A stretch of DNA of 64,000 nt. Source: Microbulbifer sp. MKSA007. GTDB lineage: Bacteria; Pseudomonadota; Gammaproteobacteria; Pseudomonadales; Cellvibrionaceae. The stretch covers positions 2,067,501 through 2,131,500 of the forward strand of contig CP128433.1 in the NCBI GenBank assembly GCA_032615215.1. The letters are read 5' to 3'. Positions 1 through 9,156 of the stretch are shown here, one piece after another. A model generated the notes under the pieces. That model did not search any database and was not told the origin of the DNA. It saw only the letters and a program-made list of their open reading frames with translations. The stretch's first letter is position 1, and each line of letters starts with the position of its first letter. Both the position numbers and the translations under genes were made by a program.

Positions 1-2259
1 GGTACCAGTGTTGGCGATATTTTTCAGGGCACCCCCGGTGTACTTATCAGTGAAAACCGCAATTCCGGTGGTCTGGATGTCAATATTCGCGGTATGCAAG
101 GGCAGGGCAGGGTTCCTGTCTTAATCGATGGCAGTCGCCAGGAAACAACGATTTATCGTGGTTATGCCGGGGTTTCCAGTCGCAGTTATATTGACCCAGA
201 TCTGATTGGGTCCTTGCGTATTGATAAGGGGCCGGTAATGGGTGCCGAGGGCACTGGCGCTACCGGTGGCGTTGTCAGTGTAAATACCCTGAGAGCGGAA
301 GATGTCGTAAAACCCGGCGAATTGTCGGGTTTCCGTGTTCGTGTCAGTGGTATTGGAAACAATAGCGAGGCTCCAGAGGCTGGTACTTACGCTGGTTACC
401 ACTTGCCGCGCCCTGTTTATCGCTCCGATTGCCGCTTTGCAAGTGATTGCACCGCTGACTATACAATGCCGGACAGCTTTGCGCCGGACCATGGAATGGA
501 TAGGCCCAGCCTGTTGGATTTTGAGGGTTACGCGGCGAGCTTTGCGGGCGCCCAGCGTTTTGAGTGGGGTGATCTGGTATTGGCTCACGCCCAGCGCGAA
601 CAGGGAAATTACTATGCGGGTACTGATGGCCCCGCGCCGGAAGTGGTTATTGGTGAGCCTCAAGAAATGGCTTGGTATACCGAGACTAAGGTTGAGCTGG
701 AGAGTGAACTGGGAGAAAGCATCCCTTACCGCGCCGGGGAGCGGATTCCGAATACTAGTTTTTCTAGCGATTCCTGGTTGTTAAAAAGCAGTCTCCATTT
801 GCCAAAAGACCAAAGTCTTGAGCTGGGCTATATCCGCTATAACAGTATCTTTGGTGAGATGATGCCCTCGCAAGTTCTTTCAAATTTCGGTCAGGCGCGC
901 GAGTGGCTCGATAGTGAAGTGCTTAACCAAACCTACACTGCACGCTATCGTTGGCAGCCGGTGGAATATGATTGGGCCGACTTGCGTGTCAATTTTTGGC
1001 ACACCGATGCGGTCACTGATCTGAACACACCGAATATATTCTCTATCGAGGTGGAGGATAATATTGCGCGAAATGACGATTATCAGCGCTTTGGCCTTGA
1101 TATCACCAATAGTATGCGCTTCTACCCCATGGGTGAATTGCGCTGGGATTATGGTGTTTCTGCACAGTGGGAAGACTTGGATAGCGATACCCAGACCGCT
1201 GAAGGTATTTATGCGGGTTCCCGCAGTGGTGGGCGCGATGAGTACAGCTTGTTCACCGGTATTGAATGGCAACCGTGGCCGGAGTGGACGCTGGAGTCTG
1301 GAGTTCGTTATACCCATTTCTCTTCAAAAGACAATAATCCCCTCCCGTTGAGCATTGATTCCGATTTTTGTGTAGATAATGGGGAAGGGGGCTGTGAGGA
1401 CGTTTACTACAGCAATAGTCGCTCCGGTACTGCACCTATTGTGGTTTTGACATGGGAGCCGATCAAGGGTTTGCAATTCTATGCCCGCCATGCGCAGGCT
1501 TTGCGTATGCCGAGCCTGTTTGAAGGTACCACTGGTTTCTCATCGAGCCCCGCACTGGATATCACCCTTAAGCCTGAGCATGCAAAAAATAATGAGGTTG
1601 GGATTAATTATCTTAACGGCCAGTTATTTGAAACTCATCATCAACTCCGAGCGAAAGTTGCTTACTTCGAAAACCATGTTGACGATTATTTGACTCGCAC
1701 CGGGGTCAACGCCGATGAAGAAAAGCAAGGTAGCGGTATCTCCGATTTATTCCGTATGCGAAATATCGATAGCCTCGACCTTGAAGGTTTTGAGTTCAAC
1801 CTTGGATACGATGCCCTCTGGTGGTTAGTTGAGCTGAGTGCTACCAAATACAGCCACATTGAAGTCTGTGATGTTGCCAGCTATGTGCGTACTTACTGCA
1901 CGGATTGGGGTATAGAAAACAGTTATTTCAATAATATGGTCCCACCTAACTGGCATGCCAGTGCGCATATTGGCTTGCGTTTATTCCAGGAAAAATTGGA
2001 ATTCGGGCTGCGCGGTACTTTTATGGGGGAGCGAAACCCTGTTCCTTATTACGGCGATCAAGCTGGATTTACTGAGCCGGTGCTGTGGCAGAGCTACGAA
2101 CTGTTAGATTTTTATACCAGCTTCCAATTTAACGATAGTTTTTCGGTGGATTTCACCGTCGACAACGTAACCGATCAATATTACATCGATGCTTTGAGTC
2201 TTGGCTTGGTGCCTGCACCGGGACGTACGGCAAGACTCAGTCTCACTTATCAATATTAA
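1..2259 (+). CDS. TonB-dependent receptor, haem/haemoglobin type, 5' end outside window
   Basis: Outer-membrane beta-barrel receptor driven by TonB. The frame is open from base 1 and the first residues visible already belong to the plug domain (GDIFQGTPGV, then NIRGMQGQGRVPVLIDG), so the signal peptide and TonB box lie upstream of the window. The plug continues to about base 300 (GATGGVVSVNTL) and the rest is barrel, ending in the aromatic-terminated strand LSLTYQY expected for BAM-dependent insertion. The plug wording and the segment around base 1490 (ALRMPSLFEGTTG, followed by LKPEHAKNNEVG) resemble the FRAP/NPNL boxes of haem and haemoglobin receptors; the substrate is inferred from that resemblance only. 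A lipoprotein gene follows after 18 bp, so the two are probably one operon. Confidence 0.9.
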   Translation, partial: GTSVGDIFQGTPGVLISENRNSGGLDVNIRGMQGQGRVPVLIDGSRQETTIYRGYAGVSSRSYIDPDLIGSLRIDKGPVMGAEGTGATGGVVSVNTLRAEDVVKPGELSGFRVRVSGIGNNSEAPEAGTYAGYHLPRPVYRSDCRFASDCTADYTMPDSFAPDHGMDRPSLLDFEGYAASFAGAQRFEWGDLVLAHAQREQGNYYAGTDGPAPEVVIGEPQEMAWYTETKVELESELGESIPYRAGERIPNTSFSSDSWLLKSSLHLPKDQSLELGYIRYNSIFGEMMPSQVLSNFGQAREWLDSEVLNQTYTARYRWQPVEYDWADLRVNFWHTDAVTDLNTPNIFSIEVEDNIARNDDYQRFGLDITNSMRFYPMGELRWDYGVSAQWEDLDSDTQTAEGIYAGSRSGGRDEYSLFTGIEWQPWPEWTLESGVRYTHFSSKDNNPLPLSIDSDFCVDNGEGGCEDVYYSNSRSGTAPIVVLTWEPIKGLQFYARHAQALRMPSLFEGTTGFSSSPALDITLKPEHAKNNEVGINYLNGQLFETHHQLRAKVAYFENHVDDYLTRTGVNADEEKQGSGISDLFRMRNIDSLDLEGFEFNLGYDALWWLVELSATKYSHIEVCDVASYVRTYCTDWGIENSYFNNMVPPNWHASAHIGLRLFQEKLEFGLRGTFMGERNPVPYYGDQAGFTEPVLWQSYELLDFYTSFQFNDSFSVDFTVDNVTDQYYIDALSLGLVPAPGRTARLSLTYQY

Positions 2260-2277
2260 ACATTTGGAGTTCCACAG

Positions 2278-4704
2278 ATGAAAAGAGCAGCAGCCCTTAT
2301 CGGCATGCTATGTTTGTCTCTCGTGCTGGCCGCCTGTGGTGGCGGTGGTTCGGGCGACGGCTCAAATAATAAACCTACCGCCAGTATCAGTTTGTTGTCC
2401 CCTGTAGACACAACTTTCTCCTTGGCTGGCGGTGATGTCACTGTTCAATTGAGCGGTACTGACAGTAGCAGCTCGCGAGATGCAAGCCTGACTTATCGTT
2501 GGGAGCTGATTGAGTGGCCTGAGCTTAGCCTGGTAGAGTTGGCCAGTGCTGAGGATGCCTACACAGAGTTTACAGCTGATCTTCCAGGCGACTATGTTGT
2601 GAGCCTGATCGTGGATGACGGTACTGAAACCAGTGAAGCATCCCGTATAACGTTGACTGCAACCAGCCCGAATCCAGTGGCAATTACTGAGCCGGTGCAC
2701 AGTGTTATCCTGGGTACTCAGACCCTGGGCCTTGATGGCAGCTTGAGTACTCCGCCAACGGGTGAGACTGGAGATCTGGAATATTTATGGGCCCTGGTTG
2801 AAAAGCCTCTCGACAGTGCTGCGTACCTGACTAACAGTGACTCTAGCCAAGCTACATTGCACTTGGATATCGAAGGTGACTACAAGCTTGAATTAGTTGT
2901 TACTTATAATGGAGTTGCCAGTGAACCTGCGGAAGTTCTGGTAACAGTTTCCGCCGGTGATGCTCCACCTGTTGCCGTAACAGAAGACCAGACGATTACT
3001 CTTGGAGAAGAAGTTGTACTGGATGCGAGCGAGAGTTATGACCCTGAAGGTAACTCTCTGCAATACCGCTGGAAGTGGGCTTATAGTCCAGTGGAAACTG
3101 ATGGTGTTCCGGTTCCCGAGTTAGAGGGAGAGACAACCTCTACCGTTAAATTTACTCCCATTGCGGCAGATACTTACAATTTAATTTTGTTTGTTTTTGA
3201 TGGCGCAAGAAAGAGTGAGGAGCGTGAAGTTACTATCGTAGTTGAAGCCGATTCCGAAGCGGAAGTCAATGATGCTCCAATTGGTGAAATCGAAGCGACT
3301 GGTTACTACCCGTCCTACAGTATTGGTGAGCAAGAGCTGGGGCTTCGCGCTGAATTTAATTTTGTTGGCTATGACCCTGAGGGTGATGCTCTGCAAATTA
3401 TTGAAGCGGAGCTAATTGAAAAACCTGAAGGTAGTGTTGCCGAACTGGTTGATATTGGTTCTTGGAAACCGCTGGGTAAGAAAATCCAAGAGCTGGATGT
3501 GGTAGGTACCTATCGCGTAAGTATGACCGTATCTGACGGAACCAACCAGATAGACCTAGAAGCCACTATGGAAGCCAAGATTGGCAAGGTAAATGGTTAT
3601 CCTTCTACCCGTAGTGTCGAAGCTCAGTCCAAGTCTGTGCTCGTTGGCGATGCTTTGGTGTTTGATGCCTCCAGCAGCGACCCTAATAATGATGAAATGA
3701 CCTTCCACTGGGAGCTGGTTGACCGGCCCGATGGGAGTGATGCAGTGATTGAACCGGTTACCGAACCGGAGAGTGGGGAGCTTCGCCGTGCTCAGGTAGT
3801 TACCGATGTACCGGGTTCCTATACCGCTCGCCTGATCGTCAGTGATGATCGTGGTCTATATGCCAAAACCTACTCTGAAGACGATGGTCTTGCCAAAGTT
3901 TCCAACACGGCACCAGAAATCCGTTCTGTAGTTTGGGCGCGCAACTGGGGTAGCTTATCCACTGGTGAAGATTATTACCAAATCCTGCCCTGTATGTCCC
4001 TGCTGCATCGCCCTGTGGTGGTAGATGCCGACGGTGATGAAGTATTCACTTATGAAGAGCTGATCAGCGCGCCGGAAGGTGGTGAATTTACCAGCTATCC
4101 AGATAGTGAAGATTGTGAAAATACAACTGGTACCGTATTTTCGAAAGCGGGCACCTACGTATTCCGCTACTACGCTACAGATTTGATTGATGATGCGCCG
4201 GAATACGATTTTGTTGTAGAAGTTGAGCCCATGAGCGAAGCCAAGGGTGTGCGTCTGCGTAATATCAACTCCTGGGAAGAGAGCCTTTGGCTGCCCATGC
4301 CGTACGAAAATATTCCAAGCTACGGTACCCCGTCAGATTTACGGTGGGATACATCCCCTACCGAAGATGAATACCTACAATGGTCTCTGACTGCAGTTGA
4401 TGCCGATTACACCATTGAGAATGTACAGGTGAAGCATATCAATGGCGATTTGGCTAGCCTTACACCATGGTTCGAGGGTGTTGCAGAGGGACAGGTTATT
4501 AGCGAGGGAGAGTCTCTGGACTTCAAGACATGGGTACCCTCTGTTCCCTGTATGCGCACAGATGAAAAAATAGAAGGCTTCCATTTCTCATTTAATATTA
4601 AAGAAATCCCGGAGTTGACCTTCACCTACGAAACCTGGGTAGCCATAGATGATGGTATCTTTAGCGAGGGCTGGAGACAGTGTGAAGCAGGGGAGTTAAA
4701 TTAA
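2278..4704 (+). CDS. Large lipoprotein with repeated PKD/REJ-like Ig-fold domains
   Basis: An 808-residue lipoprotein. Residues 1-20 form a lipoprotein signal peptide ending in the lipobox LAAC, with Gly at +2, followed by a Gly/Ser linker; this predicts lipid anchoring with outer-membrane sorting. The body is a series of Ig-like beta-sandwich repeats of PKD type, visible as the recurring pattern DxS.S.DP(E/N).(D/N)....(Y/F).W.L (for example DASESYDPEGNSLQYRW and DASSSDPNNDEMTFHWEL) with the ends TYRVSMTVSDG or SYTARLIVSDD. I count at least five units. No catalytic motif is visible. It starts 18 bp after the TonB receptor with a good ribosome site (TTTGGAG). The role is inferred: a surface-exposed partner that binds ligand or a host protein for the receptor. 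Confidence 0.85.
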   Translation: MKRAAALIGMLCLSLVLAACGGGGSGDGSNNKPTASISLLSPVDTTFSLAGGDVTVQLSGTDSSSSRDASLTYRWELIEWPELSLVELASAEDAYTEFTADLPGDYVVSLIVDDGTETSEASRITLTATSPNPVAITEPVHSVILGTQTLGLDGSLSTPPTGETGDLEYLWALVEKPLDSAAYLTNSDSSQATLHLDIEGDYKLELVVTYNGVASEPAEVLVTVSAGDAPPVAVTEDQTITLGEEVVLDASESYDPEGNSLQYRWKWAYSPVETDGVPVPELEGETTSTVKFTPIAADTYNLILFVFDGARKSEEREVTIVVEADSEAEVNDAPIGEIEATGYYPSYSIGEQELGLRAEFNFVGYDPEGDALQIIEAELIEKPEGSVAELVDIGSWKPLGKKIQELDVVGTYRVSMTVSDGTNQIDLEATMEAKIGKVNGYPSTRSVEAQSKSVLVGDALVFDASSSDPNNDEMTFHWELVDRPDGSDAVIEPVTEPESGELRRAQVVTDVPGSYTARLIVSDDRGLYAKTYSEDDGLAKVSNTAPEIRSVVWARNWGSLSTGEDYYQILPCMSLLHRPVVVDADGDEVFTYEELISAPEGGEFTSYPDSEDCENTTGTVFSKAGTYVFRYYATDLIDDAPEYDFVVEVEPMSEAKGVRLRNINSWEESLWLPMPYENIPSYGTPSDLRWDTSPTEDEYLQWSLTAVDADYTIENVQVKHINGDLASLTPWFEGVAEGQVISEGESLDFKTWVPSVPCMRTDEKIEGFHFSFNIKEIPELTFTYETWVAIDDGIFSEGWRQCEAGELN

Positions 4705-4774
4705 TCTTTCAGAGCTTACTTCTGCAATAACACATATTATTGCTGAGGTTCTATAACATTGTGACCTCTTTGAG

Positions 4775-4805
4775 AAAGGGCGCCTAATAGGGCGCCCTTT
4801 TTTAA
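4775..4805 (+). terminator. Rho-independent terminator after the lipoprotein gene
   Basis: A perfect 10-bp stem (AAAGGGCGCC, loop TAATAG, GGCGCCCTTT) runs straight into more T residues. It lies between two convergent genes. Read from the other strand it is preceded by an A/T stretch and may serve both directions. Confidence 0.9.
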
Positions 4806-4818
4806 TCGTAATCAAACC

Positions 4819-6300
4819 TTAAAAGCTATTTTGTGCCCAATCATTGACTGCTTCTAAAACGAACTGTTGGCTTTTGTCATTCTTATCACACTTGTAAACC
4901 TGAAGACGCTCACCCTCTTCGGTTGAGCTACCCGGTGCGTCTATACAGTAGGTCCAGTTCTTATCGCGATTTTGGATGACCCCACTTTCCTGGATTTGCC
5001 ATTTCTCCGAATTGCCGCCGTCACAATCCCACAGGTGCATTTTATCGCCGTTATCAGCAGAGCCAGTGTTGAAGTCAACACAGTATTTATTATTACCCTT
5101 AGGGCGGAGTTGGCCTTCAGCAGTATAAACAAACTGCTGTTCATTGCTGGAGCCACAGTTATTCATATTTAGGTTTGAGCCATTGCTATAGCCCTGGGAG
5201 ACGGTCATGCACAAGTCAGCATTTGAGGCAGAACGGATTCTCAAATAGCCAGGAAGACTTCTCCTTACTCCGACAAAAGGAATTGCCGTGCCAGTATAAT
5301 TGGGGGTGGTTGCGACTGTATCAGGATCCATCCCGATTGCAGTGGCACCATGTGCGATTGCTGTAAATATGTAGCCATAGTCGGTATTGCTAAAATCGCC
5401 AGAACTATCCCATAGGTGCATCAGCTGTTTGGTTTCAGCGGCTGCGTTGGCTGTTATCTGGTAATGATCGCCAGCCTGGACATTGCCGCAAAATATTCTT
5501 TGCGAACTACTGCTGTCTATTGAATCAATGGAGCCGGTAAATTCTTCTGGATCTGCGGTATCTATATCAGGACATAAAAATGCGCTCATCTCGTAGGAGT
5601 CTAATGCGGATTCCATTCGATTATTGACGTTGCCTGACTGTCCTCCGGTAAAAATAACGATTACTTTTTTGTCGTTATTTAATAAGTTGCCAACGCTAGG
5701 CCATCCCGTACTTGTAAGCGTGGTACGGTAATTTTCTGAGGAAGAAATTTGTTGTAAATATGCAAGCATATCCTGGTAGCTGTATTGGAGGTCGCCAAGC
5801 TCTTGTTGGATATACTGGTCAAGCAAATAAATTTCATCTGCATACCAGGCATTAAACCAATCTAAATTGGTTTTCATATCGATATACAGCATTATTGGCG
5901 CTTCAATAGTGTTAACGGAGAGCCAGGATTTTATATCGTCCAGACAGTGTTCCAGACGATCATCGTCTCCGTTGCTATTGCACATGTGATTACCGATGTC
6001 GTTTTGTCCATGAGCAACATGGGGTCCATGGCTGCTACCTTGCCAGGAACCGTGATCTACGACATCGATTTCCAGTGATCGAAAGCCTTTGTCGAGCCAG
6101 TCAGTCAGTGTTTCACCGTCTTCTAGCCGCTCATAGCTGTTATGGGGCTGTAAGTAATAAAGCTCATCAATACGATGCTCACTGGTGGCCGCTTCTGCTT
6201 GGTAATCGGGCCAGTGAAAAGTGTCAGCTTTACTGATGCTGGGTATAGATACCCAAAGTGATAGACATAGAGCGCCTGTAGAGACTTTGAGGAAGGACAT
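4819..6300 (-). CDS. Secreted PI-PLC-like phosphodiesterase with C-terminal ricin-type lectin domain
   Basis: A 493-residue secreted protein. The ATG at 6300 is preferred over an in-frame ATG at 6318 because AGGAA sits 5 bases before it and a normal signal peptide follows (to about residue 25, SISKA). Residues about 45-330 resemble the calcium-dependent PI-PLC family: the first catalytic His in LQPHNSYE (H53), the acidic pair in FRSLEIDVVDHG (E77, D79), and a second HG region (SHGPHVAHG). Residues about 365-493 form a ricin B / beta-trefoil lectin with repeated NKYCVDF...LWDC..GNSEKWQ and YCIDAPG...VYKCD..DKSQQF units. The likely role is cleavage of a phosphoinositol- or phosphodiester-type head group on a glycan-bearing surface. 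The exact substrate cannot be read from sequence. Confidence 0.85.
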   Translation of the reverse strand: MSFLKVSTGALCLSLWVSIPSISKADTFHWPDYQAEAATSEHRIDELYYLQPHNSYERLEDGETLTDWLDKGFRSLEIDVVDHGSWQGSSHGPHVAHGQNDIGNHMCNSNGDDDRLEHCLDDIKSWLSVNTIEAPIMLYIDMKTNLDWFNAWYADEIYLLDQYIQQELGDLQYSYQDMLAYLQQISSSENYRTTLTSTGWPSVGNLLNNDKKVIVIFTGGQSGNVNNRMESALDSYEMSAFLCPDIDTADPEEFTGSIDSIDSSSSQRIFCGNVQAGDHYQITANAAAETKQLMHLWDSSGDFSNTDYGYIFTAIAHGATAIGMDPDTVATTPNYTGTAIPFVGVRRSLPGYLRIRSASNADLCMTVSQGYSNGSNLNMNNCGSSNEQQFVYTAEGQLRPKGNNKYCVDFNTGSADNGDKMHLWDCDGGNSEKWQIQESGVIQNRDKNWTYCIDAPGSSTEEGERLQVYKCDKNDKSQQFVLEAVNDWAQNSF

Positions 6301-6517
6301 TGGGGTTCCTGTTATCATTTTAATAGTATATTTATTATTTGTTATATAAAAAGTGTGTTAATACTTTGTTACCAGAACTGGATAATTTAAGCCTGTTAAT
6401 TAACTGTTTTTTTTCAAACGGCATTGAGATGCGTAGATTTTTATTTAGATTACAGGTAATTGTTCGTAAGTAGGCAAGTGTTTGGAATTTTTGAGTTGAC
6501 AGTGAGAGGCTAGGAGA

Positions 6518-6540
6518 AGAGTACTTTGGGAAAGTACTCT
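6518..6540. repeat. Perfect 10-bp inverted repeat with 3-base loop
   Basis: Arms AGAGTACTTT and AAAGTACTCT around GGG. No T-run follows on either strand, so it is not a standard terminator. It lies between the start of the PI-PLC-like gene and the 3' end of the 2TM gene, both on the minus strand. It could be an operator or an mRNA 3'-end hairpin. Confidence 0.6.
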
Positions 6541-6595
6541 AACATCTAAAGCATATGCTTGTATTTGGCGATGGTCCATCGTGCACGTTTTATTG

Positions 6596-6877
6596 CTATT
6601 TACGTCCCATTCTCTTATCTACCTGCTTTCTCTCCCAATCTTCACCAAAGAAATTAAATAAATTGAAGGTGCTAATTGCATGGGAGGCGAGCCCTATACC
6701 CCATCCAAATGCCGCCCAGAGTGACCATAAGTATCCGGGAGCGAGTATTAAGTTGGCAATTACTAGCCCCGAGATAACTAATAAGTAGGTGATTAGGTGT
6801 TGGTAAAAGCTCTTCAGCTTCTTGACATGCTCAATGACTTTTCTTTCTTTGGCGGAGATCTGGTCTCGGGAGTTCAT
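6596..6877 (-). CDS. 2TM-domain small membrane protein
   Basis: A 93-residue protein. It has a charged N-terminus (about residues 1-24, rich in K/E/R), a hydrophobic helix at about 27-48 (HLITYLLVISGLVIANLIL), a short turn containing PGYLW, a second helix at about 52-72, and a conserved-looking end (NLFNFFGEDWERKQVDKRM). This layout and the closing F-G-x-x-W-E motif match the 2TM domain family, which is also found attached to histidine kinases. Function of the stand-alone form is unknown. No obvious operon partner: the next gene upstream on this strand is hmgA/maiA, separated by 165 bp. Confidence 0.75.
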   Translation of the reverse strand: MNSRDQISAKERKVIEHVKKLKSFYQHLITYLLVISGLVIANLILAPGYLWSLWAAFGWGIGLASHAISTFNLFNFFGEDWERKQVDKRMGRK

Positions 6878-7042
6878 ATTGATGACCTTGGCTGATTAGC
6901 TACAGCAGTGGGGAATATTATTATTCGAGTTATTTTCAAGTTTGGATAGAGATATTAACCACAGCCAATGAAATGTGGCAAGTAGTGAAATTTTCAAGTG
7001 TATGAAGGATGCCTGATGAGACCAAGCATCCATAAAAGAGTA

Positions 7043-7672
7043 CTACACAATACAGTCTGGTTGTTCTGAAGGGTGGGCTTTAATAAAGGCCGGTAGTTCA
7101 TTGCATGCGTCTGTGATTTTCTGGATTTTGGGATATTGGGTCATATCCAGGCCAAAGCGCTCCGCACTGTATACTTGCGGGAGTAAGCAACACTCGAACA
7201 ACCCTGGATTGTCTCCAGCGGCGAAAGGCGAGGGTCTTAATTGCTTCTCCAGTGCGGAGAAGCCCAGGTGTATCCAGTGCTGAATCCATTGAATTTTTTG
7301 CTCATCACTGACTTTGAGTTCAGCCTGGAGGTACTGCAGAACCCTGAGGTTCTGTATAGGTTGAATATCGCTGGCAATACTTTGCGCGAGCGCGCGGATA
7401 TGTGCGCGGGCTTCAGGAGCCTTTGGAAGTAGCGCTGGTTCTGGATGGGTTTCATCCAGCCATTCCAAAATGGCGAGGGATTGGGTGAGACTGGTTTCGC
7501 CATCATTCAGGGTTGGCAGTAGCCCGTGTGGATTCAGCGTGCGGTAGTCGTCTCCGTGCTGATCTCCCTTGAGCAGGTTTACCGGGTGATACTCGTATTC
7601 CAGGCCTTTCAAGTTGAGCCCGATACGCACTCGGTAGCTGGCGGATGAGCGAAAGTATCCGTAAAGGTCCAT
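7043..7672 (-). CDS. maiA: Maleylacetoacetate isomerase (zeta-class glutathione transferase)
   Basis: A 209-residue cytosolic enzyme that isomerises maleylacetoacetate to fumarylacetoacetate with glutathione in tyrosine and homogentisate breakdown. The N-terminal thioredoxin-fold domain carries the zeta-class signature FRSSASYRVRIGLNLKG (active-site Ser/Ser-Cys-like motif at about residues 9-11) and NPHGLLPTL with the cis-Pro. The C-terminal helical domain has IASDIQPIQNLRVLQYL, typical of the family. Length matches the family (about 210). It lies 81 bp downstream of hmgA on the same strand, the expected pathway neighbour. The third gene of the usual set, fumarylacetoacetase, is not in the window. 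Confidence 0.93.
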   Translation of the reverse strand: MDLYGYFRSSASYRVRIGLNLKGLEYEYHPVNLLKGDQHGDDYRTLNPHGLLPTLNDGETSLTQSLAILEWLDETHPEPALLPKAPEARAHIRALAQSIASDIQPIQNLRVLQYLQAELKVSDEQKIQWIQHWIHLGFSALEKQLRPSPFAAGDNPGLFECCLLPQVYSAERFGLDMTQYPKIQKITDACNELPAFIKAHPSEQPDCIV

Positions 7673-7753
7673 TCTCTTTCCTTTCCTTTTCTTTGTTTTG
7701 GCGTTTGGCTGTTTGAATGTCAGCCTTCTTGGTGTTGTCTGGATGCGCTGTAT

Positions 7754-8883
7754 TCACTTTGGCTTCCAGGAGTTTACATAATCTGTTAGCTCCACGGCAT
7801 GGGCATCCGGGAGAATATCCCAGGGGGTGCGGCTGTCGATCATTACAGCAACTTCATCGGTTTCCTTGCGTGCATGCCGGGCTCCGGTAGCAAATGCCTT
7901 GGGGTGGGGGCCGTGGGTAAATCCCATGGGGTGGAGGGTAAGCATCCCCGGATGAATATTGTCGCGGCTAAAGAAGTTACCGCGGTGATAGAAGATGAGT
8001 TCATCAAAGTCATCATTGTTGTGGAAGAAGGGGACTTTGAGTGCGCCAGGGTCACTCTCAATCGGGCGAGGTACAAAAGTCGCTACAACAAAACCTTGTG
8101 CGATAAAGGTGGTATGAGCCGAAGGGGGTAGGTGGTAGCGGTGGCTCATCAGCGGGCGTATATCGCGCCAGTTGATGCGAACGGCCAGGTTGTCCCCAGT
8201 CCAACCACAGGTGTCCAGTGGGTTGAAGGGGTAGGTAATGGTCGACAGCTGTTGCCGGGCTTTAACCACAACCCGCCACTCATCATCGCCCTGTTGATCG
8301 AGAAAGGCTTTATCTATACGAGGCACATCCAGCATCGCCTGGTCAAAAATTGCATTGGGGCCAAGGAAGCCTTTTTCGGGGAGCTGAAAATGGCTACCTA
8401 TCGCCTCTACCATCAATAGTTCCAGCGGCTCATCCGCCGTCGGCGTCAGGCGCCATAAGGTGCCGCGGGGCAGCAGGATATAGTCGCCATCTCGAATAGA
8501 GAGGTGGCCAAAATCGCAGAACAAGTCGCCGCTCCCATTGTGTATAAACAGGAGTTGGTCGCCGTCAGCGTTTCGCACCAGATGATCCATAGGCTCCCGG
8601 CAGGTCCAGAGGGCGACCTGGCTATCCTGGTTTCGCAGGATCGGCTTTTGATCCCAGGGGCTTGTTCCCTTGTGCTTCATTTGCGTGGCATCAAAAGCGT
8701 GGGGACGCAGTGGACCTTCGAACTGACTCCAGCCGGTGGGGGGATGACGATGGTAGAAGTGGGTGCAGGGCCCAAAAAACCCTCTTTGCCCATTTCCCTT
8801 TCAAAGCTGTTGGGAGGGAAATCTGCATGGGCTTGGCGGCTTGTATTTCCTTCCGTTCGCGGAAAGCTGATCCACTGTTTCAT
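7754..8883 (-). pseudogene. hmgA: Homogentisate 1,2-dioxygenase, single-base frameshift in a T run
   Basis: Ring-opening iron dioxygenase of the homogentisate pathway. Two frames together give a 376-residue protein. Residues 1-35 are in one frame from the ATG at 8883 (MKQWISFPRTEGNTSRQAHAD, then EREMGKEGF). The rest continues in another frame as FGPCTHFYHRHPPTGW and runs to WKPK at 7754. The break is in a T6 run (plus-strand A6 at 8774-8779); with T7 the frame is whole and every family motif is in place. Iron-ligand motifs are intact downstream: FDELIFYHRGN and HPMGFTHGPHPKAF. Either a sequencing undercall or a recent mutation. If the break is real, only a 308-residue fragment lacking the N-terminal part could be made. 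A GAGG ribosome site precedes the 8883 start. Confidence 0.88.
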
Positions 8884-8964
8884 GGCGTGGCCTCGCTTCT
8901 GTGCGGATGGTTCGAAGGTGTGGCGAAAAATTGAGCATCTCAGCGCCACTTACACGCAAATTTC

Positions 8965-9003
8965 TTGCGCCATAGATCCAATTAGTTCGCAAATATGGCG
9001 CAA
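8965..9003. promoter_or_regulatory. Inverted repeat in the hmgA / marR divergent promoter region
   Basis: Perfect 10-bp arms TTGCGCCATA (8965-8974) and TATGGCGCAA (8994-9003), separated by 19 bp. It sits between the divergent hmgA and MarR genes. Spacing of 29 bp (centre to centre, nearly three helical turns) suits two bound dimers or one extended site. It is a candidate operator for the neighbouring MarR protein. Confidence 0.55.
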
Positions 9004-9156
9004 AAAAACCTATACTGTCCGGCCATTTTTTCGTATGGCCCGGTAACTTTTCCAGAAAGTATTTGTGCCGATAGTGGTTACAATTGAAACCAATGTTAGT
9101 TAAATTGAGTATCAGGTACAACCGGGACACCCGAGTAGGCAGGTTTGAGGGCAGCT

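Noticed and set aside
7503..7757. Minus-strand frame overlapping the hmgA stop (ATGA) and the start of maiA
   Set aside because: After about 30 residues it is a shifted reading of maiA; composition of the first part is low-complexity K/E/R and it has no family resemblance.
7799..8419. Plus-strand frames opposite hmgA
   Set aside because: They mirror the dioxygenase coding sequence; hmgA motifs are on the minus strand.
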